Assembly: GCF_001499735.1 (NCBI RefSeq)
Contig: NZ_LN848257.1
Location: 4,297,084 to 4,336,071 of the forward strand
Length of the DNA stretch: 38,988 bases
Direction of reading: 5' to 3'
Source: Thiocapsa sp. KS1
GTDB taxonomy: Bacteria > Pseudomonadota > Gammaproteobacteria > Chromatiales > Chromatiaceae
This document shows positions 24,362 through 32,769 of the stretch, piece by piece. The notes beneath the pieces are model-generated. The model made no database searches and was not told the DNA's origin. It was given only the letters and a program-made list of their open reading frames with translations. The position numbers were made by a program, and so were the translations under genes. The stretch's first letter is position 1, and the number at the start of each line of letters is the position of its first letter.

Positions 24362-27300
24362 TCCAGCCGGCCATCTCCGCACGGGCGCCTCCGCCGACAT
24401 TGCTGAATCCGATTCGCCGTGGCCAGACCTTTACCGTTTACGAGGGCAGGCTTGCCGACGGGCAAGCGGTGATCTGCAAGACGGTGAGCGGGCGGCGTTG
24501 GACACCGGACGCCATCGCCCGACTGGAGAACGAGTACGCCATCACCCGTGGCCTGACTCACCCCGGTCAGATCGTGGCGCGCGCCCTGATCCGGACCGAT
24601 CAGGGGCCCATGCTGGTATCCGAGGATCCGGGCGATCGTTCTCTGGATGCGATCGCGACCCTGCCGCTTCCCCCCGAGACAGTGCTGCGCATCGCGGTGG
24701 AGCTTGCGCGGATCCTGGCCGATCTTCACCAGGTCCAGGGCATCGTCCATCGCGACATCAAGCCGTCCAACCTGATCGTCGACGCGGACTTCAACAGGGT
24801 CAGGCTGATCGACTACTGTCTGGCCATCCGTTCCGCGGACCTCGCCGAGGAGCCGGCCGGCGCCTTCGCGGCGAAGGGCACCCTGGTCTACATGGCGCCC
24901 GAGCAGTCCGGCCGCATGAACCGGCAGGTCGATTGGCGTGCCGACCTTTACGGGTTCGGCATCCTGCTCTACGAGCTGCTGACCGGCCGGGTGCCCTTCG
25001 CGGACCCGGACCCCGCGACCCTGATCCACCGGCACCTGACCGAGATCCCGCCGGCCCCGCGCGATCTCTGCGACGCCATCCCGTCCGCACTGTCCGACGC
25101 GGTGATGCGGCTGATCCGCAAGAACCCGGAGGATCGCTTCCAGACGGCGACGGACTTCATCAACGCTGTCGAGCGCCAGGACGACGGCGTGGCTCCGGCG
25201 CCCAGCACACTGCGGATCCCGGACCGGCTCTACGGCCGCGAGGCGATGATCGAGCGGTTGACCGGACTCATGGCCGGTCAGGACCAGCGCCGGAGCCAGC
25301 GAGGCGGCAGCCTGTTGCGCATCGCGGGCCAGTCCGGCATCGGCAAGTCCGCGCTGGTCGAGCGTCTGGTGGCGCCGAGCGTCGCCGCCGGCGGTCATTT
25401 CATCCAGGGCAAGTTCGACCAGACCGAGCGGGCGCGGCCCTACGCGCCCTTCGTCCAGGCCTTCAACGCCCTGTTGCGCAGTCTGCTGGCGGGGACGACC
25501 GAGCAGGTGGATGCCTGGCGCGCCCATCTCCTCGATGCGCTCAGCCCCAACGCCCGAGTGCTTCTCGACATCCTGCCCGGCTACGAAGCCCTGCTCGGGC
25601 CTCAACCGCCCGTAGCCAAGCTGGGTCTGAACGAGGCCCAGATCCGCATGTCGTTGGTGTTTCGCCGATTCGTAGGCGCCTTGGCGCGTGCGGATTCGCC
25701 GCTGGTGATCTTCATCGACGACCTGCAGTGGTCCGACAGCGCCTCGCGCTCGCTGATCGAGCTGCTTCTGACCGACCCCGAGATCCGCCACCTGACGATC
25801 CTGACCGCCTATCGAGACAACGAGATCGGCCCGGGGCACCCGGTTACCGGGCTGTTCGCGACGCTGGAGGAAAAGCGCGGGCTTCCCCCCGTCATCGAGG
25901 TGGGTCCGCTCGGGCAGGCGGCGGTGTCCGAGCTTTTGGCCGACGCCTTGGGGCACCCGACGGCCGAGGTGGAGGATCTGGCGGTGCGGGTGGTCGCCAA
26001 GACCGGCGGTAATCCCTTCTTCGTACAGCAGTTCCTGAGGGCGTTGCAGCGCAAGCGGCTGCTGGTCTACGAGGCGACGAGCGGGCGTTGGCAGTGGGAT
26101 CTCGCCGCGGTGGACCTGGAGCAGATCACCGACAACGTCGCCGATCTGGTGATCGAGCGCATCCTGGAACTGCCCGCGCCGACCCGTGAGATGGTCCAGA
26201 TCGCCGCCTGTCACGGCAATCTGTTCGAGACCGAGATCCTGGCCCTGGCCGCCGAGCGCGATCCGGGCGAGATCGTGCGGCTGCTCGGCCCGGCGCTCGA
26301 GGCCGATATCCTGCTCCGGGCCGACGAGGAGGCGCTGGAGCAGGGCCTGCTGCAGCGTTATCGCTTCCAGCACGACCGGGTCCAACAGGCGGCCCACGAT
26401 CTGCTCTCGCATGACCTGCGCGAGCAGATCCACGCCCGCATCGGTGTCCTGCTGCTCGAGAAGATCCCGGATCCGGCGGCGGTCGGGCGCCTGACCGAGA
26501 TCACGGACCATCTGATTGCGGGACAGCGCCGGCTCGACCCCCTAGGGCGCTTGCGCCTGCGCGATCTGGCCCTACAGGCGGCGCGTCTGACCAAGTCGGC
26601 CATCGCCTACGATGCAGCGCTCCAGTATCTGGATGTCGCGGAGGCCATGCTGGGCGAGGACGCCTGGCAGCGTGAGCCCGACCTGGCCTTCGAGATCGCC
26701 CTTGAAAAGGCGCAGGCGGCCTATCTTCAGGACCGCACCGATCTCGCGGAGGCGATCGCCGACGGGCTGCTCGGGCGCGGTCGGCCGGAGCTGGATCAGG
26801 TCCGGGTGCTGGGCTTGATGGTCCTGCTCCACACCTCCCGGATGGCCTACGGCCGGGCACTGGATGTCGGCTTGCGTGCACTGGCGCTGCTCGGCGAGAG
26901 GCTGCCCCGTCGGGTGCATCTGCTTCGGGTCTTGGCGGAGCTGGTGAGTGCCAAGCTGCGTCTCGCCGGCCGCACCACCCGCGACCTGGCGGAGCTGCCT
27001 CCGATGCAGGACCCGCGCAAGCTGGCCGCCATGCAGATCATGGTCCTGCTGGCGCCGCCCGCCTATTTCAGCGCACCCAATCTGCTGCCCCTGATCGCCC
27101 TGCGCATGGTCCAGATGTCGGTTCGCTACGGCAATGCGCCTGAATCCGCCTATGCCTACGTGCTCTACGGCATGCTGCATTGCGCCGTCTTGGCGGATCC
27201 CGTGCGCGGTCTGGCTTACGGCGATCTGGCGCGCGAGGTGGCCGTCGACCTGGATGCGCGGGATCTCGAAGGCCGTATTCTCATGGTCTATGCCGGCTTC

Positions 27301-29667
27301 ATCCAGCACTGGTCCGCCCCCTTGGTCGAGACCCTGCCGATCTTCCTGGAAGGGGCCGAGAAGGCGATCAGCGCAGGTGACCTGGAGCATCACGGCTACC
27401 ATCACTACGGACATGCCTCCTACGCCTTCATGGGCGGGCTGCCGCTGGCGAAGGTGTCGGATTACCTCGAGAGTCATCAGGCCGCGGAAGGCGATGCCCG
27501 GCATGAAAAGACCCGACGCATCATGCGCATGGCTGGCTTCAGCATCGCGCGCATGCGGGGGTTGGCGGACGCCGTCCACGCGGGCGACGGCGAGCGCGAG
27601 AGCGAAGACGAGAGCTTTGCGGTCTGGACCGAGCAGCGCGACGCGACCTCGCTGGCCTATTTCCACAAGTACCGGATGCTCGATGCCCTGATGCGCGATG
27701 ATTTCCGCGAGGTGCTCGCCCGTGCCCGGGGCATGGAGGCAAATCTGAACGGCATTGTCTCCATGGCCTACGAGCCCTTTTACCAGTTCTACGAGGCCCT
27801 GGCGTTGATCGAGCTGCACGCAGCCGACGGCGCTGCGGCCTCGGTCTTACGGCGTCACCGGGCGCGCCGGCTTACACGACGGCTGGAGCGTCGGGCCCGC
27901 CATGCCCCCGACAACTTCGCCCACCGGGCGCTGTTGTTGCGAGCAGAGCTGGCTGCGGCCGGCGGTCGGTCGAGCCGGGCCATGGGCCTGTTCGACGCTT
28001 CCGTGGCGGCCGCGCGCCGGGCCGGTGCCCTGCATGACGTCGGCCTCTTCTTGGAGCGGTCGGCCCGCTTCTATCTCAAGCGCGGGGCGGACACGGCGGC
28101 GGCCGGCTATCTCGCGGAGGCCGTCGATGCCTTCGAGGTCTGGGGTGCGAGTGCTTGGTCGCAGGTCCTGGGCGAGCGCTACGCCGATCTGGTGCAGCCG
28201 CGGACGCGACGCGTGGCTGATTCGACCGAGACCGGCTCGAGCAGCAGCAGTCACGGACAGATCGTCGACAGCGCGACCCTGATCCGTGCCGCCGCGGCAT
28301 TGGCCCGCAAGGTCTCGCTCAAGGACGTGGTCACCGAGGTCATGCGCGCCATGGTGATCAATGCCGGTGCGACCCGCGGCGTTTTGCTGCTGGATGTCGA
28401 CGACCGGTTGCAGGTCGCGGCCGTGGGCGATGCCAAGGGCGAGGTGCGGGTTCTGACCGACGGCTCGGCCATCGAGCTTCACGGGCTGCCGACCGGGTTG
28501 GTGAGCTTTGTCCGGCGCGCGAGGGAGCGTGTCGTGATGGACGACGCCTGCGTCGATCTCACCTTCCGGTCCGATCCGCATATCCGGGCGCACCCGGCCT
28601 TGTCGATTCTCTGTGTTCCGCTCTTGTCCAAGGGCGACGTCGTCGGGATGGTCTACCTTGAAAATGCCGGCGTGCGCGGGGCCTTCTCGGCGGATCGGTG
28701 CATCACGGTCGAGACCTTGGGTGCACAGGCCGCCGTCTCCATCGAGAATGCGCGTCTCTACGATTCACTGCGCAGCTCCCTGGAGCGCCAGGCCGAGCTG
28801 ACCTTTGCACACGCCCGCTTCGTGCCTCATCAGTTCCTCGAAACCCTGGGCCGTCCGTCCATCGGCGACATCAAGCTCGGCGACCACGTCCTGACCAAGG
28901 CGTCCATCCTTTTCTCGGATATCCGCGGCTTCACCTCGCTCGTCGAAGGCATGGCGCCGGTGGACGCCATCCATTTCATCAACACCTATCTCTCCCGGAT
29001 GGAGCCGGCGGTGCTGGCGGAGGGCGGGTTCATCGACAACTATGTCGGCGATGCCATCATGGCGGTGTTCGACCGCGGCGCCGATGCGTCGGTCCGCGCC
29101 GGCATCGCCATGCTGCGCAGTCTCGGCGATTGGGCGCGAACCCGCGAGCGACAAGGTCAGTCGCCGATCCGCATCGGCGTGGGCATCGCCACCGGCGAGA
29201 TGATCTTCGGCACCATCGGTGCGGCCAACCGGCTCAAATGCGGTGTGGTCGGCGACACCGTCAACCTCGCCGCCCGCATCGAGGGTCTGACCAAGCATTA
29301 CCGGCTGGGTTTGCTGATCGGGGGCAATACCTACGCGTCGCTCGACGACCCGGAGCGTTACCTGATCCGGGAGATCGATCTCGTCACCGTGGCCGGTCGC
29401 GAGACCCCGGTACGTCTTTACGAGGTCTTCGATGCGGATCCCGAGCCCCTGCGGGAGCAGAAGCTACGAACCCGAGATGCCTTGTTTGACGGGCTTCGCC
29501 TCTATCGGGCCGGCGATGAGGACCGAGCCGCGCGGGCCTTCGGTCTCTGTCGAGACCTTGCGCCGGACGATCCGCTGCCCGGGCTGTTGGCCGAGCGCTG
29601 CGGGCGCTTCCGCGATCGCTCGGCCGCTCCCCTGTTGGACAGCATCGAAAGGATCGGCCTGAAATAG
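24358..29667 (+). CDS. Multidomain Ser/Thr kinase - AAA ATPase - GAF - class III nucleotide cyclase
   Basis: 1769 residues, very large. Order: protein kinase domain (about 15-265; K41, catalytic D133 in VHRDIKPSN, DYC at 152 in place of DFG, MAPEQSGRMN); AAA-type ATPase (Walker A GQSGIGKS, K330; Walker-B-like IFIDDLQW); a long helical, TPR-like region (about 600-1290); GAF domain (about 1315-1465); class III cyclase (about 1500-1690); and a short helical tail. The cyclase keeps both metal-binding Asp residues (D1521, D1565) and the N1636/R1640 transition-state pair, but the base-selecting Lys is N1561 and the Asp/Thr position is G1629. The ATG overlaps the lipoxygenase stop by four bases, so translation is probably coupled. 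A sensor that makes a cyclic nucleotide is inferred. Confidence 0.9.
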   Translation: MIQPAISARAPPPTLLNPIRRGQTFTVYEGRLADGQAVICKTVSGRRWTPDAIARLENEYAITRGLTHPGQIVARALIRTDQGPMLVSEDPGDRSLDAIATLPLPPETVLRIAVELARILADLHQVQGIVHRDIKPSNLIVDADFNRVRLIDYCLAIRSADLAEEPAGAFAAKGTLVYMAPEQSGRMNRQVDWRADLYGFGILLYELLTGRVPFADPDPATLIHRHLTEIPPAPRDLCDAIPSALSDAVMRLIRKNPEDRFQTATDFINAVERQDDGVAPAPSTLRIPDRLYGREAMIERLTGLMAGQDQRRSQRGGSLLRIAGQSGIGKSALVERLVAPSVAAGGHFIQGKFDQTERARPYAPFVQAFNALLRSLLAGTTEQVDAWRAHLLDALSPNARVLLDILPGYEALLGPQPPVAKLGLNEAQIRMSLVFRRFVGALARADSPLVIFIDDLQWSDSASRSLIELLLTDPEIRHLTILTAYRDNEIGPGHPVTGLFATLEEKRGLPPVIEVGPLGQAAVSELLADALGHPTAEVEDLAVRVVAKTGGNPFFVQQFLRALQRKRLLVYEATSGRWQWDLAAVDLEQITDNVADLVIERILELPAPTREMVQIAACHGNLFETEILALAAERDPGEIVRLLGPALEADILLRADEEALEQGLLQRYRFQHDRVQQAAHDLLSHDLREQIHARIGVLLLEKIPDPAAVGRLTEITDHLIAGQRRLDPLGRLRLRDLALQAARLTKSAIAYDAALQYLDVAEAMLGEDAWQREPDLAFEIALEKAQAAYLQDRTDLAEAIADGLLGRGRPELDQVRVLGLMVLLHTSRMAYGRALDVGLRALALLGERLPRRVHLLRVLAELVSAKLRLAGRTTRDLAELPPMQDPRKLAAMQIMVLLAPPAYFSAPNLLPLIALRMVQMSVRYGNAPESAYAYVLYGMLHCAVLADPVRGLAYGDLAREVAVDLDARDLEGRILMVYAGFIQHWSAPLVETLPIFLEGAEKAISAGDLEHHGYHHYGHASYAFMGGLPLAKVSDYLESHQAAEGDARHEKTRRIMRMAGFSIARMRGLADAVHAGDGERESEDESFAVWTEQRDATSLAYFHKYRMLDALMRDDFREVLARARGMEANLNGIVSMAYEPFYQFYEALALIELHAADGAAASVLRRHRARRLTRRLERRARHAPDNFAHRALLLRAELAAAGGRSSRAMGLFDASVAAARRAGALHDVGLFLERSARFYLKRGADTAAAGYLAEAVDAFEVWGASAWSQVLGERYADLVQPRTRRVADSTETGSSSSSHGQIVDSATLIRAAAALARKVSLKDVVTEVMRAMVINAGATRGVLLLDVDDRLQVAAVGDAKGEVRVLTDGSAIELHGLPTGLVSFVRRARERVVMDDACVDLTFRSDPHIRAHPALSILCVPLLSKGDVVGMVYLENAGVRGAFSADRCITVETLGAQAAVSIENARLYDSLRSSLERQAELTFAHARFVPHQFLETLGRPSIGDIKLGDHVLTKASILFSDIRGFTSLVEGMAPVDAIHFINTYLSRMEPAVLAEGGFIDNYVGDAIMAVFDRGADASVRAGIAMLRSLGDWARTRERQGQSPIRIGVGIATGEMIFGTIGAANRLKCGVVGDTVNLAARIEGLTKHYRLGLLIGGNTYASLDDPERYLIREIDLVTVAGRETPVRLYEVFDADPEPLREQKLRTRDALFDGLRLYRAGDEDRAARAFGLCRDLAPDDPLPGLLAERCGRFRDRSAAPLLDSIERIGLK

Positions 29668-29668
29668 C

Positions 29669-32077
29669 GTGACCGCCGAATCGATTCGGGTCCGTGGCCT
29701 GGTCCAGGGCGTGGGGTTTCGCCCCACCGTCTGGCGACTGGCTCGCGCCTGCGGCCTGCGCGGCGATGTGCGCAACGACGGCGAGGGCGTGCTGATTCGG
29801 GTGTGCGGGAGCGTCGCCGGGGACGATCCGGGCGTGAGCGGCTTTCTGAAACGGTTGCGCGAGGAATGCCCGCCGCTAGCCAGGATCGATTCGATCGAGC
29901 GGCGTCCGATCGCCGATCCGCAGGCACTGGCGGACCTCGCGCAGCGGCACGACTTTGTCATCCTGGAGAGCGCGGCGACCGCCGTGCACACCGGGATCGT
30001 CGCCGACGCGGCCACCTGCGCGGCCTGTGTCGCCGAGATCCGGGATCCCGCCGATCGGCGCTTCCGGTATCCCTTCACCAACTGTACCCACTGCGGGCCG
30101 CGTCTGAGCATCGTCGCCGGCATCCCCTACGACCGTGCGCGGACCAGCATGGCGGCCTTTCCCATGTGCCCGGACTGTTCGGCGGAGTACCAGGATCCGG
30201 CGGACCGACGCTTCCATGCCCAGCCCAACGCCTGTCCTGTGTGTGGCCCCAAGGTCTGGCTGCAGGATGCCGCGGGGTGCCTCCTGGATCCAACAGCGCT
30301 CGGCGCCGAGGATGCCATCGCTGCGGCGAGCCGCCTGTTGGCAGAGGGGAAAATCCTCGCCATCAAGGGGATCGGCGGCTTCCATCTCGCGTGCGATGCG
30401 ACCAACCCCGATTCGGTCGCCGAGCTGCGTCGGCGCAAGCGGCGGTATGCCAAGCCGCTCGCGCTCATGGCGCGCGACCTGGATGTGATCCGGGGCTATT
30501 GTCGGGTGACGGGGCAGGATGCGGCGCTGCTTGCCGGCCCGGCTGCGCCGATTCTGCTGTTGGAGCGGGGCGGCTCGGACGGGGCGGGGCGGGGCGGCGA
30601 TCCGCTGCAACCCTTGGCGCCGGATGTCGCCCCCGGTCAGACGACCTTGGGGATCATGCTCCCCTACAGCCCGATCCACCATCTCCTCCTGACGGACTGG
30701 GATCGGCCCCTGGTGATGACGAGCGGCAATCTGAGCGAGGAGCCGCAGTGTATCGACAACGCCGATGCGCTCGGGCGGCTCGGGCAGCTTGCCGATTGTC
30801 TGCTGCTGCACGACCGGGCGATCCTCAACAGGGTCGACGACTCGGTGGTTCGGGTGATGGCGGGGGAGCCGCGCCTGCTCCGGCGTGCCCGCGGCTATGC
30901 CCCCACACCCTTGCCCTTGCCGGCCGGCTTCGAGGCCGCACCGCCGCTGCTCGCACTCGGCGGCGAGCTCAAGAACACCTTCTGTCTGGTCCGCGACGGT
31001 CAGGCGATCCTCTCCCAACATCTCGGCGACCTGGAGGACGCCAAGACCGCACGCGAGTACGAGCGGACCCTCGCCCTCTATCTCGACCTCTTCCAAGTCG
31101 TCCCCGAGGCGCTCGCCGTCGATCTGCATCCGGACTACCGATCCAGCCTGATCGGACGCGACCGAGCGGCGCGCGACGGCGTGCCGCTGATCGGCGTTCA
31201 GCATCACCACGCCCACCTCGCCTCGACCCTGGCGGACAACGGTTGGCCCTTGGACGCCGGTCCGGTGCTCGGCATCCTCCTCGACGGACTTGGCTACGGC
31301 AGCGACGGGACACTCTGGGGCGGCGAGTTTCTGCTCGGCGACTATCTGGACTTCGAGCGGGTCGCCCACCTCAAGCCGGTGGCCATGCCCGGCGGGACAC
31401 GCGCGATCCTGGAACCCTGGCGCAACCTCTATGCGCACCTGGAGAGCGCGGGCGGCTGGGCCGCTTGGCGCGCGCGCTTCGCCGGGCTCGAGCCGATCGA
31501 GCGGCTCGACGCCAAACCGCTCGCGATCCTGAGCACACTGATCGCGCGCGGACTCAACGCACCGCTCTCGAGCTCGACCGGGCGGCTCTTCGATGCCGTC
31601 GCCGCGGCGCTTGGCGTCGGCGGCGAAGTCCTGACCTACGAAGGGCAGGCCGCCATCGCGCTGGAGTCGATGGCCGCCGACGCCATGGAACGGGCTGGCG
31701 AGGGTTATCCGTTCGCCCGAGCGACCGCGCCGACCGGCGAGATCTTGGATCCGGCACCGCTTTGGGATGCCCTGCTCGCGGACCTCTCCCGCGGCCGTCC
31801 GCCCGAGGAGATCGCCGCTGCTTTCCATGTCGGACTCGCGACGGCGCTAAGCGCGCTGGCCCTTGATCTGACGAGTCGTTGCGGGATTTCGACCGTCGCA
31901 CTCTCTGGCGGGGTCTTTCAAAACCGTCTGCTTCTCGAATCGGTCACGAGCGGGCTTGAGGCCGTCGGGCTCCGGGTTCTGTTGCAGCGCCAAGTGCCGG
32001 CCAACGACGGGGGGCTCTCGTTGGGGCAGGCGGCGGTCGCGGCTGCGCGGGTTTTGAGGGGCAGTTCCGGGACCTGA
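29669..32077 (+). CDS. hypF: Carbamoyltransferase HypF for [NiFe]-hydrogenase maturation
   Basis: 802 residues, near the usual 750-800. HypF makes the carbamoyl group that becomes the CN ligands of [NiFe]-hydrogenases, with HypE. Domain order is typical: acylphosphatase-like (VRGLVQGVGFRPTVWRLA), two zinc-finger units (CAACVAEIRDPADRRF...CTHC; CPDCSAEYQDPADRRF...CPVC), YrdC-like (about 205-390) and a Kae1-like C-terminal half with HHHAHLASTL. The start is a GTG one base after the cyclase stop, so it may ride on that transcript. No other hyp or hydrogenase genes are in the window, which is an unusual position. Confidence 0.93.
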   Translation: MTAESIRVRGLVQGVGFRPTVWRLARACGLRGDVRNDGEGVLIRVCGSVAGDDPGVSGFLKRLREECPPLARIDSIERRPIADPQALADLAQRHDFVILESAATAVHTGIVADAATCAACVAEIRDPADRRFRYPFTNCTHCGPRLSIVAGIPYDRARTSMAAFPMCPDCSAEYQDPADRRFHAQPNACPVCGPKVWLQDAAGCLLDPTALGAEDAIAAASRLLAEGKILAIKGIGGFHLACDATNPDSVAELRRRKRRYAKPLALMARDLDVIRGYCRVTGQDAALLAGPAAPILLLERGGSDGAGRGGDPLQPLAPDVAPGQTTLGIMLPYSPIHHLLLTDWDRPLVMTSGNLSEEPQCIDNADALGRLGQLADCLLLHDRAILNRVDDSVVRVMAGEPRLLRRARGYAPTPLPLPAGFEAAPPLLALGGELKNTFCLVRDGQAILSQHLGDLEDAKTAREYERTLALYLDLFQVVPEALAVDLHPDYRSSLIGRDRAARDGVPLIGVQHHHAHLASTLADNGWPLDAGPVLGILLDGLGYGSDGTLWGGEFLLGDYLDFERVAHLKPVAMPGGTRAILEPWRNLYAHLESAGGWAAWRARFAGLEPIERLDAKPLAILSTLIARGLNAPLSSSTGRLFDAVAAALGVGGEVLTYEGQAAIALESMAADAMERAGEGYPFARATAPTGEILDPAPLWDALLADLSRGRPPEEIAAAFHVGLATALSALALDLTSRCGISTVALSGGVFQNRLLLESVTSGLEAVGLRVLLQRQVPANDGGLSLGQAAVAAARVLRGSSGT

Positions 32078-32177
32078 GCGCGATTCAACGTCGGGCCTTG
32101 ACTGGATCCGAAGGCGACATCCGAGCTGCACGCGCCTCCTCCCAGGCGACGACGGCGCCACAGTTACGGAGCCGTCC

Positions 32178-32201
32178 CCCGGTGATTTCAACATCACCGG
32201 G
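32178..32201. promoter_or_regulatory. Palindrome upstream of the restriction-like module
   Basis: A perfect 9-bp inverted repeat (cccggtgat / atcaccggg) around ttcaac. It lies 100 bases after the hypF stop and 112 bases before the MerR-like ATG. No T-tract follows. It is a candidate operator for the MerR-like regulator, or a hairpin that ends the hypF transcript. Confidence 0.45.
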
Positions 32202-32241
32202 ACAGTGGGCTAGACTCGCCGATACGTTGGCAGTCGATGGA

Positions 32242-32278
32242 TCGACAAAATTTGATGTCAGGGGATTATCTGTACTAA
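32242..32278 (+). promoter_or_regulatory. Possible promoter of the restriction-like module
   Basis: This AT-richer stretch contains TCGACA at 32242 with TTATCT at 32266 (18-base spacer), or TTGATG at 32252 with TACTAA at 32273 (15-base spacer). Either could be a sigma-70-type promoter for the gene at 32314. The local drop in GC is clear; the hexamers are weak. Confidence 0.3.
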
Positions 32279-32313
32279 GATTCAAACAGATTTGTTCCAG
32301 TTTCAAGGCAGTC

Positions 32314-32769
32314 ATGTCCGCCCGGCACTCATTCACCGTGAAGGACGTCTGCGCAGCCCTCGACGGGGTCAGTCGTTCCCGGGTTCATGGCTGGGTGCAG
32401 CTTCCTCCCTTCTCCGCCATTCCCTCTCAAGAGCGCAGCGCGCGTCGTTTCAGCCGGGCAGACCTCCTGACCTTTGCGGTGCTGCGCACTCTGGAGGACC
32501 GGTTCGGTGCCCGCGGTACCCAGCTCGCCCGGGTGTCGGCTGGCATCCATGAGTATCTGTCGGCCCCGCAGTCGGCAGGTACGGACGACTGGCTGTTCGT
32601 ACCGCTGGCCGATGGCCCTGCCCGTGCCGTGCTGGGCCGAGCGATCGCCGAGGCTGGTTGGGTCATCGACTTGGCGCGCGAGCGGGAACGGATCGACCTC
32701 TACCTGGGAATCCTGCCGCCCCAGTGGGAGCTGCCGTTGATGAGCGGCGTTGGCCAGGTGAACCCATGA
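32314..32769 (+). CDS. MerR-like helix-turn-helix regulator of the restriction-like module
   Basis: 151 residues from the ATG preceded by AAGG; the frame is open upstream without a start signal. The N-terminal half resembles a MerR-like winged helix: FTVKDVCAALDGVSRSRVHGWV, then RRFSRADLLTFAVLRTLEDRFG. The C-terminal half (about 85-151) is not recognised. The stop overlaps the methyltransferase ATG (ATGA), so the genes are translationally coupled. A regulator that controls expression of the module is the simplest reading; a DNA-binding accessory subunit is possible. Confidence 0.7.
   Translation: MSARHSFTVKDVCAALDGVSRSRVHGWVQLPPFSAIPSQERSARRFSRADLLTFAVLRTLEDRFGARGTQLARVSAGIHEYLSAPQSAGTDDWLFVPLADGPARAVLGRAIAEAGWVIDLARERERIDLYLGILPPQWELPLMSGVGQVNP

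Noticed and set aside
24343-26511. 722-codon open frame opposite the kinase/AAA/cyclase gene
   Set aside because: Antisense shadow of a gene with clear kinase and Walker motifs.
29876-31828. 650-codon open frame opposite hypF
   Set aside because: Antisense shadow; hypF has acylphosphatase, zinc-finger and Kae1-like motifs on the plus strand.
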